A DNA stretch of 64,000 nucleotides from Antrihabitans cavernicola (GTDB lineage Bacteria > Actinomycetota > Actinomycetes > Mycobacteriales > Mycobacteriaceae). This document shows, one piece after another, positions 51,937 to 60,519 of the stretch. The stretch covers positions 115,348 to 179,347 of the forward strand of contig NZ_VLNY01000010.1 of the NCBI RefSeq assembly GCF_008297975.1, given 5' to 3'. Each line of letters opens with the position of its first letter. The first letter of the stretch is position 1. Made by a program: the position numbers and the translations under genes. Below the pieces are notes generated by a model. That model saw only the letters and a list, made by a program, of their open reading frames with translations, did no database searches and was not told the origin of the DNA.

Positions 51937-53979
51937 ATGACCCCCAACGCAGTACTCGAATTCATCCTCAACCTGCTTCGTGACGACCACGCAGCAGCTG
52001 CGTACTGCGCCAACCCGCAGTCTGCGCTCGCGGCGGCCGGCCTCGGCACCGTGACCCACGCGGACATCGTCGCGTGTGCCCCGATGGTGGCCGAATCTGC
52101 CCTGCTCACCGGAGGTACCGAGTTGTCGACGATTCTCAACGCCGGTGGCGAGGGTGGTCTCGGTGGCGGCCTGGGCGGCGGACTCGCCGGTGGTGGTGAA
52201 GGTGGCCTCGGTGGCGGACTCGCCGGTGGTGGTGCCGGTGGTCTGGGTGGCGGACTGGCCGGTGGCGGAGGCCTCGGCGGTGGGCTGGCCGGAGGGTTGG
52301 CAGGCGGTCTCGGCCTCGGTGCGGGAGCCGGCCTGGGACTCGGTACCGCGCTCGGCGGGAACCTGGGCGGCGGCATCGACCTCGGCGCGCAGCTCTCGGC
52401 AGCCTTGAGTGCAGCGTTGCAGGCCGGTGGCGCGGCGGGCGCAGAGCTCGGCGCTTCGATCGGCGCAGCGTTGGAGTCGGCCGTCGGTGCCGGCCTCAAC
52501 CTCGACAGCGATCTAGGCTTGGGCGATGCCATCGGTACTGCGCTCGGCGGCGCACTCGGCGCCAACGGCGCGATCACCGGAAACCTGAGTTCGGCACTCG
52601 ACTCGGCACTGCAGGCCGCGGCGGGTGCAGCTGGCAACGTCGATCTCGGTGGAGCACTGGGTGCGCAGGGGCAGTTGACGACCGCTCTCCAATCGGCCTT
52701 GAGTGTCGGCGGCGATATCGGCGCGAACCTCGGCACCGCTCTCGGTGCCGCACTGAACACCGCGGTGACCGCCGGCGCGCAACTAGGCGGAGACTTGCAG
52801 TCCGGACTCGGAATCGACGGATCGATCGGGAATGTCCTCGGGACCACACTCGGTTCCGCACTCGGCATCGGCGGCAACTTCACCACCGACCTCGGCACCG
52901 CATTCGAGAGCGCACTCAACGGCGGGCTGGCCGCAGGCGGATCGCTCGGGAACGAACTGAACGCCGGACTCGGTGGGCTCGCGGCCGGCGGTGCCGATCT
53001 GGGCGCCGGGCTTGCCGGTGGGTTGGACGCAGGCGCAGGCCTGGGTGCGGGCCTCGGTGGCGGGCTTGCGGGTGGCTTGAGCACGGCAGGCAACGCGGGG
53101 GCAGACCTGGGCACCGCGCTCGCGGGTGGTCTCGCCGGCGGGCTGAACGCAGCGACCAATGCCGGCTCAGACCTCGGAGCCGGGCTTGCCGGCGGCCTGA
53201 GCGCGGCAGGCAACGCGGGCGCAGACCTGGGTGCAGGTCTCGGCGGCGGGATCGATGCCGCCCAGCACGCGGCGGGCGACCTGGGCGCCGGACTTTCGAG
53301 CGGTCTCGACGCAGCAGGCAACGCGGGAGCCAACCTCGGTGCCGGACTGAGCAGCGGTATCGGCGCCGGTGCCACTGGCGGCATCGACGCAGCCCAGCAT
53401 GCAGCAGGCGACCTCGGCGCCGGACTTTCGAGCGGTCTCGACGCAGCAGGCAACGCAGGTGCCAACCTCGGTGCCGGACTGAGCAGCGGTATCGATGCCG
53501 GTGCCACTGGCGGCATCGACGCCGCACAGCATGCAGCAGGCGACCTCGGCGCCGGACTTTCGAGCGGTCTCGACGCCGCGGGCAATGCCGGCGGTGACCT
53601 CGGCGGGCATCTGAGCAGCGGCATCGACACCGGTGCGGCCACCGGAATCGATGCCGCGAGCCAGATCGGCAGCTCGCTCAACTCGGCGGGCCATGTCGGA
53701 ACCGACATCGGTAGCTCACTCGGCGGCGGAGTCGCCACCGGTGCCGACATCGGTGGCGCGGCATCGAGCGGTCTCGACTCTGCGGCCCAGGCGGGCGTCA
53801 ATTCGTGGTCGCATCTCGACGCCTCCAGTGTGTTCGGCGGAAGCGCAACCGGCGCGGCAACAGGCGCGATCGACGATTCCGCGCACACGGGACTGTTCGC
53901 CGATACGCACGCCGCGACCGACACGTCGGCGGCAGCCGATACCCATATCGCCCCGACCGGCGATATACATATCAACTGA
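51937..53979 (+). CDS. iniB: IniB-like glycine/alanine repeat protein
   Basis: The 680-residue protein has an IniB-type N-terminal domain of about 60 residues (NAVLEFILNLLRDDHAAAAY, LAAAGLGTVTHADIVACAPM). About 600 residues of Gly/Ala/Leu-rich sequence with a (D/N)LGxxLxxxL periodicity follow, and a polar C-terminus with TDTSAAADTHIAPTG. No signal peptide is evident. From about residue 438 a 44-residue unit (GIDAAQHAAGDLGAGLSSGL..) repeats. IniB in mycobacteria is part of the isoniazid-induced set and its role is unknown. AGGAG precedes the ATG. Confidence 0.85.
   Translation: MTPNAVLEFILNLLRDDHAAAAYCANPQSALAAAGLGTVTHADIVACAPMVAESALLTGGTELSTILNAGGEGGLGGGLGGGLAGGGEGGLGGGLAGGGAGGLGGGLAGGGGLGGGLAGGLAGGLGLGAGAGLGLGTALGGNLGGGIDLGAQLSAALSAALQAGGAAGAELGASIGAALESAVGAGLNLDSDLGLGDAIGTALGGALGANGAITGNLSSALDSALQAAAGAAGNVDLGGALGAQGQLTTALQSALSVGGDIGANLGTALGAALNTAVTAGAQLGGDLQSGLGIDGSIGNVLGTTLGSALGIGGNFTTDLGTAFESALNGGLAAGGSLGNELNAGLGGLAAGGADLGAGLAGGLDAGAGLGAGLGGGLAGGLSTAGNAGADLGTALAGGLAGGLNAATNAGSDLGAGLAGGLSAAGNAGADLGAGLGGGIDAAQHAAGDLGAGLSSGLDAAGNAGANLGAGLSSGIGAGATGGIDAAQHAAGDLGAGLSSGLDAAGNAGANLGAGLSSGIDAGATGGIDAAQHAAGDLGAGLSSGLDAAGNAGGDLGGHLSSGIDTGAATGIDAASQIGSSLNSAGHVGTDIGSSLGGGVATGADIGGAASSGLDSAAQAGVNSWSHLDASSVFGGSATGAATGAIDDSAHTGLFADTHAATDTSAAADTHIAPTGDIHIN
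53251..53610 (+). repeat. 132-bp tandem repeat within iniB (about 2.7 copies)
   Basis: Near-identical units begin at 53251, 53383 and 53515 with exactly 132-nt spacing, each encoding IDAAQHAAGDLGAGLSSGLD at its start. The third is partial. Confidence 0.8.
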
Positions 53980-53991
53980 ACCGCTCCACCG

Positions 53992-54035
53992 CTGTGCGCG
54001 CTTTTCCCTGCCGGGTCAGGGAAAAGCGCGCACAG
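53992..54035. other. Perfect 19-bp hairpin between iniB and iniA
   Basis: CTGTGCGCGCTTTTCCCTG (53992-54010), loop CCGGGT, CAGGGAAAAGCGCGCACAG (54017-54035). No T-run follows. It lies 12 nt after the iniB stop and 35 nt before iniA, where it could stop part of the transcripts or stabilise the iniB message. Confidence 0.7.
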
Positions 54036-54070
54036 TTGTGAGACGCCAACCGACGCAGGGTCAGGGGAAG

Positions 54071-55930
54071 ATGAACAGTCCAGCAACGCAGGCAGGTCGC
54101 GCACCCGAACCAGCGGCGGCAATGGTGGCCCTCCTCGACGATGCAACCGCTGTCGCTCGCTCGGCCGGCCGAGCAGATTTGGTGCAACGGCTCGACACCG
54201 CAAAAGAACGGGTTCTGGACCCGCGTCGCAAGATCGTCGTAGTGGGTCCGCTCAAGCAAGGCAAGAGTCAGTTCGTCAACTCGCTCCTGAACCTGACTGT
54301 GTGCTCGGTGGGCGACGACGAGACCACCGCCGTGCCGACCGTTGTACAACACGCGCCTGTCCCAGCCGCCGAACTCGTTCTTGCCGATTCCGGCGGCGAC
54401 CCGCTACGCGTACCTGTCCCCCTGGACCAGATCACCACCATCACTCCCAACTCACCGCTCGCACAGGGCCGCGATGTGCTTCGGCTCGAGATCGGTGTGC
54501 CCAGTCCACTGCTGGCGGATGGATTGGTCATCGTCGACACACCGGGTGTCGGCGGGCACGGAAGTCCGCACTCCGCAAGCGTTCTCGGATTGGTGCCGGG
54601 AGCCGACGCCGTTCTGGTGCTCTCCGATGCGTCGACCGAGCTGACCGAGCCCGAGGTCGGATTCCTTCGCCAGGTCATCGGCCTGTGCCCCGCCGTTGCC
54701 TGCCTCGTCAGCAAGGTCGATCTGTATCCGGAGTGGCGTCGGATCGTGGACGCCGACCTGGGCCACCTGCAGCGCAACAATATTCACGTTCCGATCCTTC
54801 CGGTGTCGTCGATGCTGCGCTCCCATGCGCTGCGTCTGCAGGACGACGAGTTGAACGTCGAATCCGGATTCGCCGCGCTCTACCAGTTTCTGCGGGACAA
54901 CGTGGTGTCGCGCTCCGACGACGCAACTCGGCGCGCCGTCGCTCTCGACGTCCGCTCGACGTCGGAGCACATCGCACTCGGACTCGCGAGCGAGCTTGCC
55001 GCACTGCGTGATCCGGAGACCGGCGCAGCGGCTGTCCGCGAACTGCAACGCGCGAAGATCGCCGCCGAAGACTTGCACAAGCGGACTTCGCTGTGGCAAC
55101 AGAGTCTCGGCGACGGCATCACGGACCTGGCCGCAGACATCGACCACGATCTGCGCGAACGGCTGCGCCGGGTAACCCGCGATGCCGAGGAATGGGTGGA
55201 CGAGCGCGATCCGGGCGACAACTGGTCCGAGTTGGGCGCGTGGTTGGAGGACATGGTCGGCACCTCGATCGGTGACAACTTCGTATGGGCACACGAACGT
55301 TCCGTGTGGTTGGCGCAAGTGGTAGCGCAGCATTTCGCCGAAACAGGAGCGGTCGACCTTCCTCACCTACACCTTGCCGACATCGACAACGTCCTCGAGC
55401 CCGTCGACTCACTGGCAGACCTGGAGTCCGGACGCATCGGCATCACCCAGCGAGTGCTGGTCGGTATGCGCGGTTCCTACGGCGGCGTCTTGATGTTCGG
55501 CATGGTCACCACGTTGGCAGGCATGGCCCTTATCAATCCTATCTCGATCGGTGCCGGTGTGTTGCTGGGCACCAAGGCTTTTCGCGAGGACAAGGATGCA
55601 AGGATCGCCCGCCGACGCAACGAGGCGAAGATGGCGATCCGACGCTACGTCGAAGACGTCAGTTTCCAAGCGAACAAGGAGTCCAAGGACCGGCTGCGCC
55701 AGATTCAACGAGTACTCCGCGACCATTTCGCCGGACTCGCCGACAACACGCTTCGTTCGCTGAACGACTCGCTGCGTGCCGCGCAGGACGCCGCCACGGT
55801 AGCGTCGTCGGATCGAGCGCAGCGCTGCGCCGAGCTCGAACAACAGATGCGAACGGTGGCCGAGTTGCGGACCCGATCGGACCGAGTGTTGCCCGCCGGC
55901 GAATCGTCGAACGGGCGGCAGCTCCAGTGA
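54071..55930 (+). CDS. iniA: Dynamin-like GTPase IniA
   Basis: The 619-residue protein has a dynamin-type GTPase: P-loop GPLKQGKSQF (59-68), switch Thr around 87, DTPG (156-159) and SKVD (214-217). A long helical stalk follows (280-460), and a hydrophobic paddle at about 470-500 (GGVLMFGMVTTLAGMALINP) suited to insertion in the membrane. IniA of mycobacteria is a bacterial dynamin-like protein that acts on membranes. The next gene, iniC, begins inside its stop codon. Confidence 0.9.
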   Translation: MNSPATQAGRAPEPAAAMVALLDDATAVARSAGRADLVQRLDTAKERVLDPRRKIVVVGPLKQGKSQFVNSLLNLTVCSVGDDETTAVPTVVQHAPVPAAELVLADSGGDPLRVPVPLDQITTITPNSPLAQGRDVLRLEIGVPSPLLADGLVIVDTPGVGGHGSPHSASVLGLVPGADAVLVLSDASTELTEPEVGFLRQVIGLCPAVACLVSKVDLYPEWRRIVDADLGHLQRNNIHVPILPVSSMLRSHALRLQDDELNVESGFAALYQFLRDNVVSRSDDATRRAVALDVRSTSEHIALGLASELAALRDPETGAAAVRELQRAKIAAEDLHKRTSLWQQSLGDGITDLAADIDHDLRERLRRVTRDAEEWVDERDPGDNWSELGAWLEDMVGTSIGDNFVWAHERSVWLAQVVAQHFAETGAVDLPHLHLADIDNVLEPVDSLADLESGRIGITQRVLVGMRGSYGGVLMFGMVTTLAGMALINPISIGAGVLLGTKAFREDKDARIARRRNEAKMAIRRYVEDVSFQANKESKDRLRQIQRVLRDHFAGLADNTLRSLNDSLRAAQDAATVASSDRAQRCAELEQQMRTVAELRTRSDRVLPAGESSNGRQLQ

Positions 55931-57405
55931 GTCCGATCGACACGCTCTACGAGGCACGCACACTGGTTCACGACGCCTGCCGCACCTACGCCGACGATCC
56001 GATGATTCGACCGCAGGTAGAAGAGTGCGCCCGCCGTCTCGACCAGCCGTTGCGGGTCGCGCTGGCGGGCTCGATCAAGGCAGGTAAATCGACCCTGCTC
56101 AATGCCCTTGTGGGGCAAGACATCGCACCCACCGACGCAACGGAATGCACTCGTGTCGTCACGTGGTATCGCAGCGGACCGACCCCCACCGTCACGGCCT
56201 GGTACGGCGGCGGCCGACAGTTCAACGTTCCTGTGCAGCGACGCGAAGGTGGGTTGACCTTCGACCTGGGCACGGTCACATCCGATCAGGTCGATCATCT
56301 CGACGTGCAATGGCCGGCGCGAGCGTTGGCCGACACCACGGTCATCGACACGCCTGGCACGTCGTCGCTGTCACGAGATGTGTCGCAACGAACGCTGGAT
56401 CTGCTCACGCCCGACAACGCCGCGTCGGGTGCGGACGCCGTCGTCTATTTGCTGCGCAGCCTCAGCGCCGCCGACGTGTCGTTCCTGGATCGCATCGGCA
56501 GCCATGTCGGCGCGGACTCGGGACCGCTCGGCGTTGTCGGCGTCGTGTCGCGCGCCGACGAAGTAGGCGCCGGGCGGATCGACGCGATGATGTCGGCCAA
56601 GGACATGGCAGCTCGGTTTTCCACCGAGCTGGAGCGAACAGGCTTGTGCCAGGCCGTAGTTCCCGTCGCGGGCCTGCTCGCGTTCGCTGCACGCACGCTC
56701 CGACAGAGCGAATTTGCGGCGTTCGAAGCGTTGAGCCACGTGTCCGCAGACGACATGCACCTCGCGTTGCTTTCCGCCGATCGATTCGCGCGTCCCGACA
56801 GCCCGCTGCCCGTCGACGCGCGCACCCGGAGCGAGCTGACCCGCCGTTTCGGGCTGTTCGGAATCCGTCTCGCGGTAACGCTGGTCAAACTCGGCGCTCG
56901 CGACTCCCCCACGCTCGCAGCGGAATTGGTGGAACGCAGCGGCCTCGACGAACTTCGCCAGGTTATCGACGTGCAGTTCGGGCAGCGCGCCGATCAGCTG
57001 AAGGCACACTCCGCACTCGTCACGTTGGAGCGGGTGCTCGCGGGGCGTAACGACCGCGCGGCCGCCTCGATCGTTCCTGCGGCACAACGGTTGCTCGCCG
57101 ACGTTCACAGCTTCGCCGAGTTGCGACTGCTCGGCAGACTCCGGACCACTGCGATGGTTCTCCCGGACGACGATCTCACCGAATTGCAGCGCTTGGTCGG
57201 CGGCTACGGCATCTCGCCGACGCGACGCCTCGGCATCCCCGACGATTCCGACGCGAGTACCCAGCAGACCGCCGCCGTCGACGCGGTCCGAAAGTGGCGG
57301 GCTCGAGCTGCACATCCACTGGTGGATCGCTTCACCGCGAACGCATGCGGGATCGGCGCTCGCAGCGCAGAGGGTGTGCTCGAGCGATTGCGCTGGCGCG
57401 ACTAG
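55927..57405 (+). CDS. iniC: Dynamin-like GTPase IniC
   Basis: The 492-residue protein has P-loop GSIKAGKSTLLN (48-59), DTPG (141-144) and a G4-like SRAD (208-211), then a helical stalk. It lacks an obvious membrane paddle, matching mycobacterial IniC, the shorter partner of IniA. The GTG start overlaps the iniA stop (GTGA), giving strict coupling and probably fixed stoichiometry. Its last 4 nt overlap the convergent XRE/cupin gene. Confidence 0.88.
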   Translation: MSPIDTLYEARTLVHDACRTYADDPMIRPQVEECARRLDQPLRVALAGSIKAGKSTLLNALVGQDIAPTDATECTRVVTWYRSGPTPTVTAWYGGGRQFNVPVQRREGGLTFDLGTVTSDQVDHLDVQWPARALADTTVIDTPGTSSLSRDVSQRTLDLLTPDNAASGADAVVYLLRSLSAADVSFLDRIGSHVGADSGPLGVVGVVSRADEVGAGRIDAMMSAKDMAARFSTELERTGLCQAVVPVAGLLAFAARTLRQSEFAAFEALSHVSADDMHLALLSADRFARPDSPLPVDARTRSELTRRFGLFGIRLAVTLVKLGARDSPTLAAELVERSGLDELRQVIDVQFGQRADQLKAHSALVTLERVLAGRNDRAAASIVPAAQRLLADVHSFAELRLLGRLRTTAMVLPDDDLTELQRLVGGYGISPTRRLGIPDDSDASTQQTAAVDAVRKWRARAAHPLVDRFTANACGIGARSAEGVLERLRWRD

Positions 57406-57977
57406 CCGGAGCTCTCCGAGACCAACGTCGCCGTCGTACCGGACACCAACGCACGAAAGACATGCGCGACGTCGCCCGGATAAGCGATGTAGTCGCCCGG
57501 TCCCAGTTCGACCGGACTGTCCGTGGGCCCGACCAGCGCTCTTCCGGCGCCGATGATCACGTGCTCGACCGTTCCGGGCAGATGTGGATCCGACAACCTG
57601 TCGGCCCCCGGCTCTGCGGTGAGGCGGTAGATGTCACGTCGAGCATTGGGCGGGCACGATGCCACCAGTGTCGCGCGATAGTCCGCGCTGTCCGATGCGA
57701 TCACAGGACCCTCATCGAACTTGATCACGCGCACGCGAGGTCGCGGCGGATCGACGAGTTGCGAGAACGGCACTCCTAACGCGTTGGAGAGGGCCCACAG
57801 GGTCTCGATGCTCGGGTTGCCACTCGCCGATTCGAGTTGCGATAGTGTCGATTTCGCGACTCCAGCCCTGCGAGCGACCTCGGTGAGCGACAGTCCGGTG
57901 CGGGCGCGCTCACGCTGCAGCGAACGCGCGATCACGTCCAACGGTGCTCCGCCACCCTGTCCCGCGTCCGTAACCAT
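57402..57977 (-). CDS. XRE-family regulator with cupin domain
   Basis: The 191-residue protein has an XRE HTH at about 20-75 (GLSLTEVARRAGVAKSTLSQ, SGNPSIETLWALSNALGVPF) and a cupin ligand domain (HLPGTVEHVIIGAGRALVGP, LGPGDYIAYPGDVAHVF). It is divergent from azlC and therefore probably controls amino-acid export. The 66-nt region between them holds TGTTCG-N6-CGAACA. Confidence 0.85.
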   Translation of the reverse strand: MVTDAGQGGGAPLDVIARSLQRERARTGLSLTEVARRAGVAKSTLSQLESASGNPSIETLWALSNALGVPFSQLVDPPRPRVRVIKFDEGPVIASDSADYRATLVASCPPNARRDIYRLTAEPGADRLSDPHLPGTVEHVIIGAGRALVGPTDSPVELGPGDYIAYPGDVAHVFRALVSGTTATLVSESSG

Positions 57978-57998
57978 CGTTCTCCCTGTCGGTCTGAT

Positions 57999-58043
57999 TG
58001 TTCGACTTGACGAACACTACGTCTTTCGTTCATTGTAGAGCCC
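57999..58043 (+). promoter_or_regulatory. azlC promoter with dyad, leaderless layout
   Basis: TGTTCG-ACTTGA-CGAACA (57999-58016) overlaps TTGACG (58007-58012). CATTGT (58031-58036) is 18 nt away, predicting a start at about 58043-58044, the azlC ATG. Confidence 0.5.
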
Positions 58044-58718
58044 ATGCGTTCGATATGGCGAACACTCGACTCAGGCCTTGCGCGCGATATCGCGCTGGTG
58101 TGCCTTGCCGACGGCATCGTCGGAGTCTCGTTCGGCGCCATCGCGGTGAGCGCCGGATTCGCTATGTGGGTGCCGATTGCCCTGTCGCTGTTCGTCTTTG
58201 CCGGGGCGTCGCAGTTCCTGTTCATCGGCATCGTGGCGGCAGGTGGCAGCCCGTTCGCTGCAGTGGTGGCCGCACTGCTGGTCAACACGCGCCATCTGCC
58301 GTTCGGTCTAGCCGTCAGCGATGTGCTGGGAACCGGGCTACAGCGAATCGTCGGCAGCCACCTGATCACCGACGAATCGTCGGCGTTCACGCTGAACCAG
58401 CACGAGCCCGATCGGCGTCGAGCGGCATTCTGGTCCTGCGGAATCGGCATATTCGTCGTGTGGAACATCGGCGTCATGATCGGTGCCGTGCTGGGCGACG
58501 TCATCCACAACACGGATGCGTTCGGCTTGGACGCCGCGTTCCCGGTCGTCGTGCTCGCCCTGGTGCTCCCATCCTTGCGCGATGCCGGAACCCGGCGCTG
58601 CGCGGCCGCCGGGGCAATGATCGCACTGGCTGCGACACCCTGGTTACCCGCAGGCGTTCCGGTCCTTCTCGCCGTCGCGGGGCTGCTTGTCCGAAAACAG
58701 AGTCGAGTACCGGCATGA
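58044..58718 (+). CDS. azlC: AzlC-family branched-chain amino acid exporter, large subunit
   Basis: The 224-residue membrane protein has the AzlC pattern: ADGIVGVSFGAIAVSAGFA, FVFAGASQFLFIGIVAAGGS, AALLVNTRHLPFGLAVSDVL and SHLITDESSAF. With AzlD it forms a two-subunit exporter of branched-chain amino acids or analogues. It is translationally coupled to azlD (ATGA). Confidence 0.9.
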   Translation: MRSIWRTLDSGLARDIALVCLADGIVGVSFGAIAVSAGFAMWVPIALSLFVFAGASQFLFIGIVAAGGSPFAAVVAALLVNTRHLPFGLAVSDVLGTGLQRIVGSHLITDESSAFTLNQHEPDRRRAAFWSCGIGIFVVWNIGVMIGAVLGDVIHNTDAFGLDAAFPVVVLALVLPSLRDAGTRRCAAAGAMIALAATPWLPAGVPVLLAVAGLLVRKQSRVPA

Positions 58719-59026
58719 GTCTCCTGGTTGCCGTGATCGCACTGGCCGCAGGTACTTTCGCAATCCGGCTGGCCGGACCCGTACTGCGCGAACGGACCGA
58801 ACTGTCACCATGGCTCGAACGGACGATGACGGATGCCGCCGTGGTACTGATCTGCGCGGTGACCGCGACGGCGGCATTGATGGAGGCTCAGACGTTCGCG
58901 GGCGTCGCGAGGCCGGTGGGTGTAATCGTCGGCGGGGTGCTGGCTTGGCGCAAGGCGCCGTTCGTGCTGATCGTGCTCGCAGCAGCCGCAACGGCAGCAG
59001 GTCTACGAGCAATCGGCGTTCCCTGA
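58715..59026 (+). CDS. azlD: AzlD-family exporter small subunit
   Basis: The 103-residue protein has three to four membrane helices in the AzlD pattern (AAGTFAIRLAGPVLRER, MTDAAVVLICAVTATAALME, VGGVLAWRKAPFVLIVLAAA). It starts inside the azlC stop. A tandem repeated operator overlaps its last codon and leads to the next gene. Confidence 0.88.
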   Translation: MSLLVAVIALAAGTFAIRLAGPVLRERTELSPWLERTMTDAAVVLICAVTATAALMEAQTFAGVARPVGVIVGGVLAWRKAPFVLIVLAAAATAAGLRAIGVP

Positions 59027-59078
59027 TCGAACGAACGTGCCGTTCACTTGCTTGGATCGAACGAACGTACCGTTCACT
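59025..59078. repeat. Tandem 24-bp repeat, each with a GAACG-N3-CGTTC dyad
   Basis: Copies at 59025-59048 and 59055-59078 differ at one base and are 30 nt apart. Each contains GAACG-N3-CGTTC (59033-59045, 59063-59075). Three turns of DNA spacing suits two dimers on one face, probably controlling the gene at 59097. Confidence 0.65.
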
Positions 59079-59096
59079 CCATGAGGCGGGTGCGAG

Positions 59097-59453
59097 ATGT
59101 CTGACAGTGGCAGTGCGGTAGCTCGCGTTCGCGCGGAGATCTCCGAAGTCGAGCGGCGAATGCGGTCCTTGAATGCCAGATTCGATGCGATCGTCGCCGG
59201 ATCGGAATTCACCACCGACGACGACGAGCACGATCCCGAAGGCTCGACCATCGCTTTCGAGCGAGCTCAGGCCGTCGGTCTGCTGGCCGATGCTCGACGC
59301 GAACTCGACGACCTCACCGCTGCACTGACCCGAATCGACAACGGCGCCTACGGAATCTGCACGATCTGCGGTGCGCAGATTGCTGCGGAGCGGCTCGATG
59401 CACTACCCGCAGCGACGCGGTGTATCGAGTGCTCAGTCCGCGTCGATCGGTAA
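59097..59453 (+). CDS. TraR/DksA-type zinc-finger protein
   Basis: The 118-residue protein has a coiled N-terminal part (VARVRAEISEVERRMRSLNA), the acidic SEFTTDDDEHDPEGSTIAFE region and a C-terminal Cys4 zinc finger (YGICTICGAQ, TRCIECS). It resembles DksA-type RNA polymerase secondary-channel proteins, except that it lacks the usual DxxDxA tip in an obvious form. Actinobacterial relatives (RbpA/CarD-independent) are poorly studied. Its end overlaps BlaI's end by 21 nt. Confidence 0.75.
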   Translation: MSDSGSAVARVRAEISEVERRMRSLNARFDAIVAGSEFTTDDDEHDPEGSTIAFERAQAVGLLADARRELDDLTAALTRIDNGAYGICTICGAQIAAERLDALPAATRCIECSVRVDR

Positions 59454-59807
59454 TGCAGAACGGCTGTCCCAGCCACGACGGATTGCGGCACACTCGGCGT
59501 CCGACATCGTTCGAGCCAACTGTTCCAACACTGCTGCCGAATCGACTGTGCTGTCCAACAACTCACGAACTGCCGCAGATTGCGCTTCCTCGGCGGACCG
59601 TGACGGAAAATAGAAGTAGGCGCGCTGGCGCTTTTCCCGCGTCACCCACCCTTTGTCGTGCAGGTGGGTGACCACCGTCAGCACCGTTGTGTAGGCGAGC
59701 TTCTTGCGATCGCTGAGGCGTTCGACGAGATCGTGGACCGATTGCGGTTCCGTGATGGTCCACAATCGTTTCATCACCTCGGCTTCGAGACCCCCGAGTC
59801 CCTTCAT
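59433..59807 (-). CDS. BlaI/MecI-family repressor
   Basis: The 124-residue winged-helix protein has the BlaI pattern: GLGGLEAEVMKRLWTITEPQ, SVHDLVERLSDRKKLAYTTV, LTVVTHLHDKGWVTREKRQR. These repressors bind beta-lactam-resistance or respiratory genes and are inactivated by proteolysis, normally by a BlaR-type M56 protease. No M56 gene is present here; instead the repressor follows the M23 peptidase gene by 3 nt on the same strand. Confidence 0.85.
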   Translation of the reverse strand: MKGLGGLEAEVMKRLWTITEPQSVHDLVERLSDRKKLAYTTVLTVVTHLHDKGWVTREKRQRAYFYFPSRSAEEAQSAAVRELLDSTVDSAAVLEQLARTMSDAECAAIRRGWDSRSALPIDAD

Positions 59808-59810
59808 CGC

Positions 59811-60497
59811 CTACGACGCCATCGCGGTGTTCGGGTGCAGACCTCGCGAAATCAACCACGGCAGCGGATCGATCTTCTGACCGTCGACCGCCCACACCTC
59901 GTAGTGCAGGTGGGGACCGGTCGATTGCCCGCGGTTACCGACGGTGGCAATGATGTCGCCCGCGCGGACATGCTGACCGACGGTGGCCAGAATGTCGTTG
60001 ACGTGTCCGAAGACGCCGATGGTGCCGTCGTCCTGTTGAACACGCACCCACAGACCGAAGCCTTGGGCGGGGCCGGCTTCGATGATGGTGCCGTCGGTCA
60101 CGGCCGCGATCGGCGTACCGATCGGATCGGCGAAGTCCATGCCTGCGTGGAACTCACCCCACCGCGCACCGAAGAGCGACGAGACCGGGCCGATCACCGG
60201 GATGACGACCTTGGGGCGAAGAGCGTCGGCTTCCCGTGCGAGGCGCTCGTGATCGCGAGCGACCAACTCGGCGTCACGCGCCGCCTTGGCTGCCGGATCT
60301 TCGAGAGCAACGGGTGCCGAAACGGGCGCAGCAGCGGCCGCGGTGTGACCGGCAGCCTGGAGGTCGGGCTGCTCCGAGCTCACCGAGTGGCTGGCACCGG
60401 CAGCTGCGGCAACGACAGCGCCTGCGGCGACCGACGCAGCTGCGATACGACCGACGGGCATGCGACGACGCGTCGCACGGTTCGAACTGGTATTCAT
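59811..60497 (-). CDS. M23-family peptidoglycan endopeptidase, membrane-anchored or secreted
   Basis: The protein has a basic N-terminus and a hydrophobic segment (GRIAAASVAAGAVVAAAAGA) as signal or anchor, a helical linker (DPAAKAARDAELVARDHERL) and an M23/LytM domain with HAGMDFADPIGTPI, then TGPHLHYEVWAVDG (the HxH zinc motif). It cuts peptidoglycan cross-bridges. The start at 60497 is the best signal-peptide position; ATGs at 60515 and 60542 are alternatives. BlaI is encoded 3 nt downstream. Confidence 0.82.
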   Translation of the reverse strand: MNTSSNRATRRRMPVGRIAAASVAAGAVVAAAAGASHSVSSEQPDLQAAGHTAAAAAPVSAPVALEDPAAKAARDAELVARDHERLAREADALRPKVVIPVIGPVSSLFGARWGEFHAGMDFADPIGTPIAAVTDGTIIEAGPAQGFGLWVRVQQDDGTIGVFGHVNDILATVGQHVRAGDIIATVGNRGQSTGPHLHYEVWAVDGQKIDPLPWLISRGLHPNTAMAS

Positions 60498-60519
60498 CGA
60501 GCGAATGCGCTTCATGGGA

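Noticed and set aside
53251..53610. CRISPR-like regular repeats
   Set aside because: The repeats are in-frame protein-coding units without unique spacers.
51924..54203. 759-codon Pro/Ala/Ser-rich frame antisense to iniB
   Set aside because: It is the mirror of the Gly/Ala repeat; IniB has the N-terminal domain and ribosome binding site, the antisense frame has neither.
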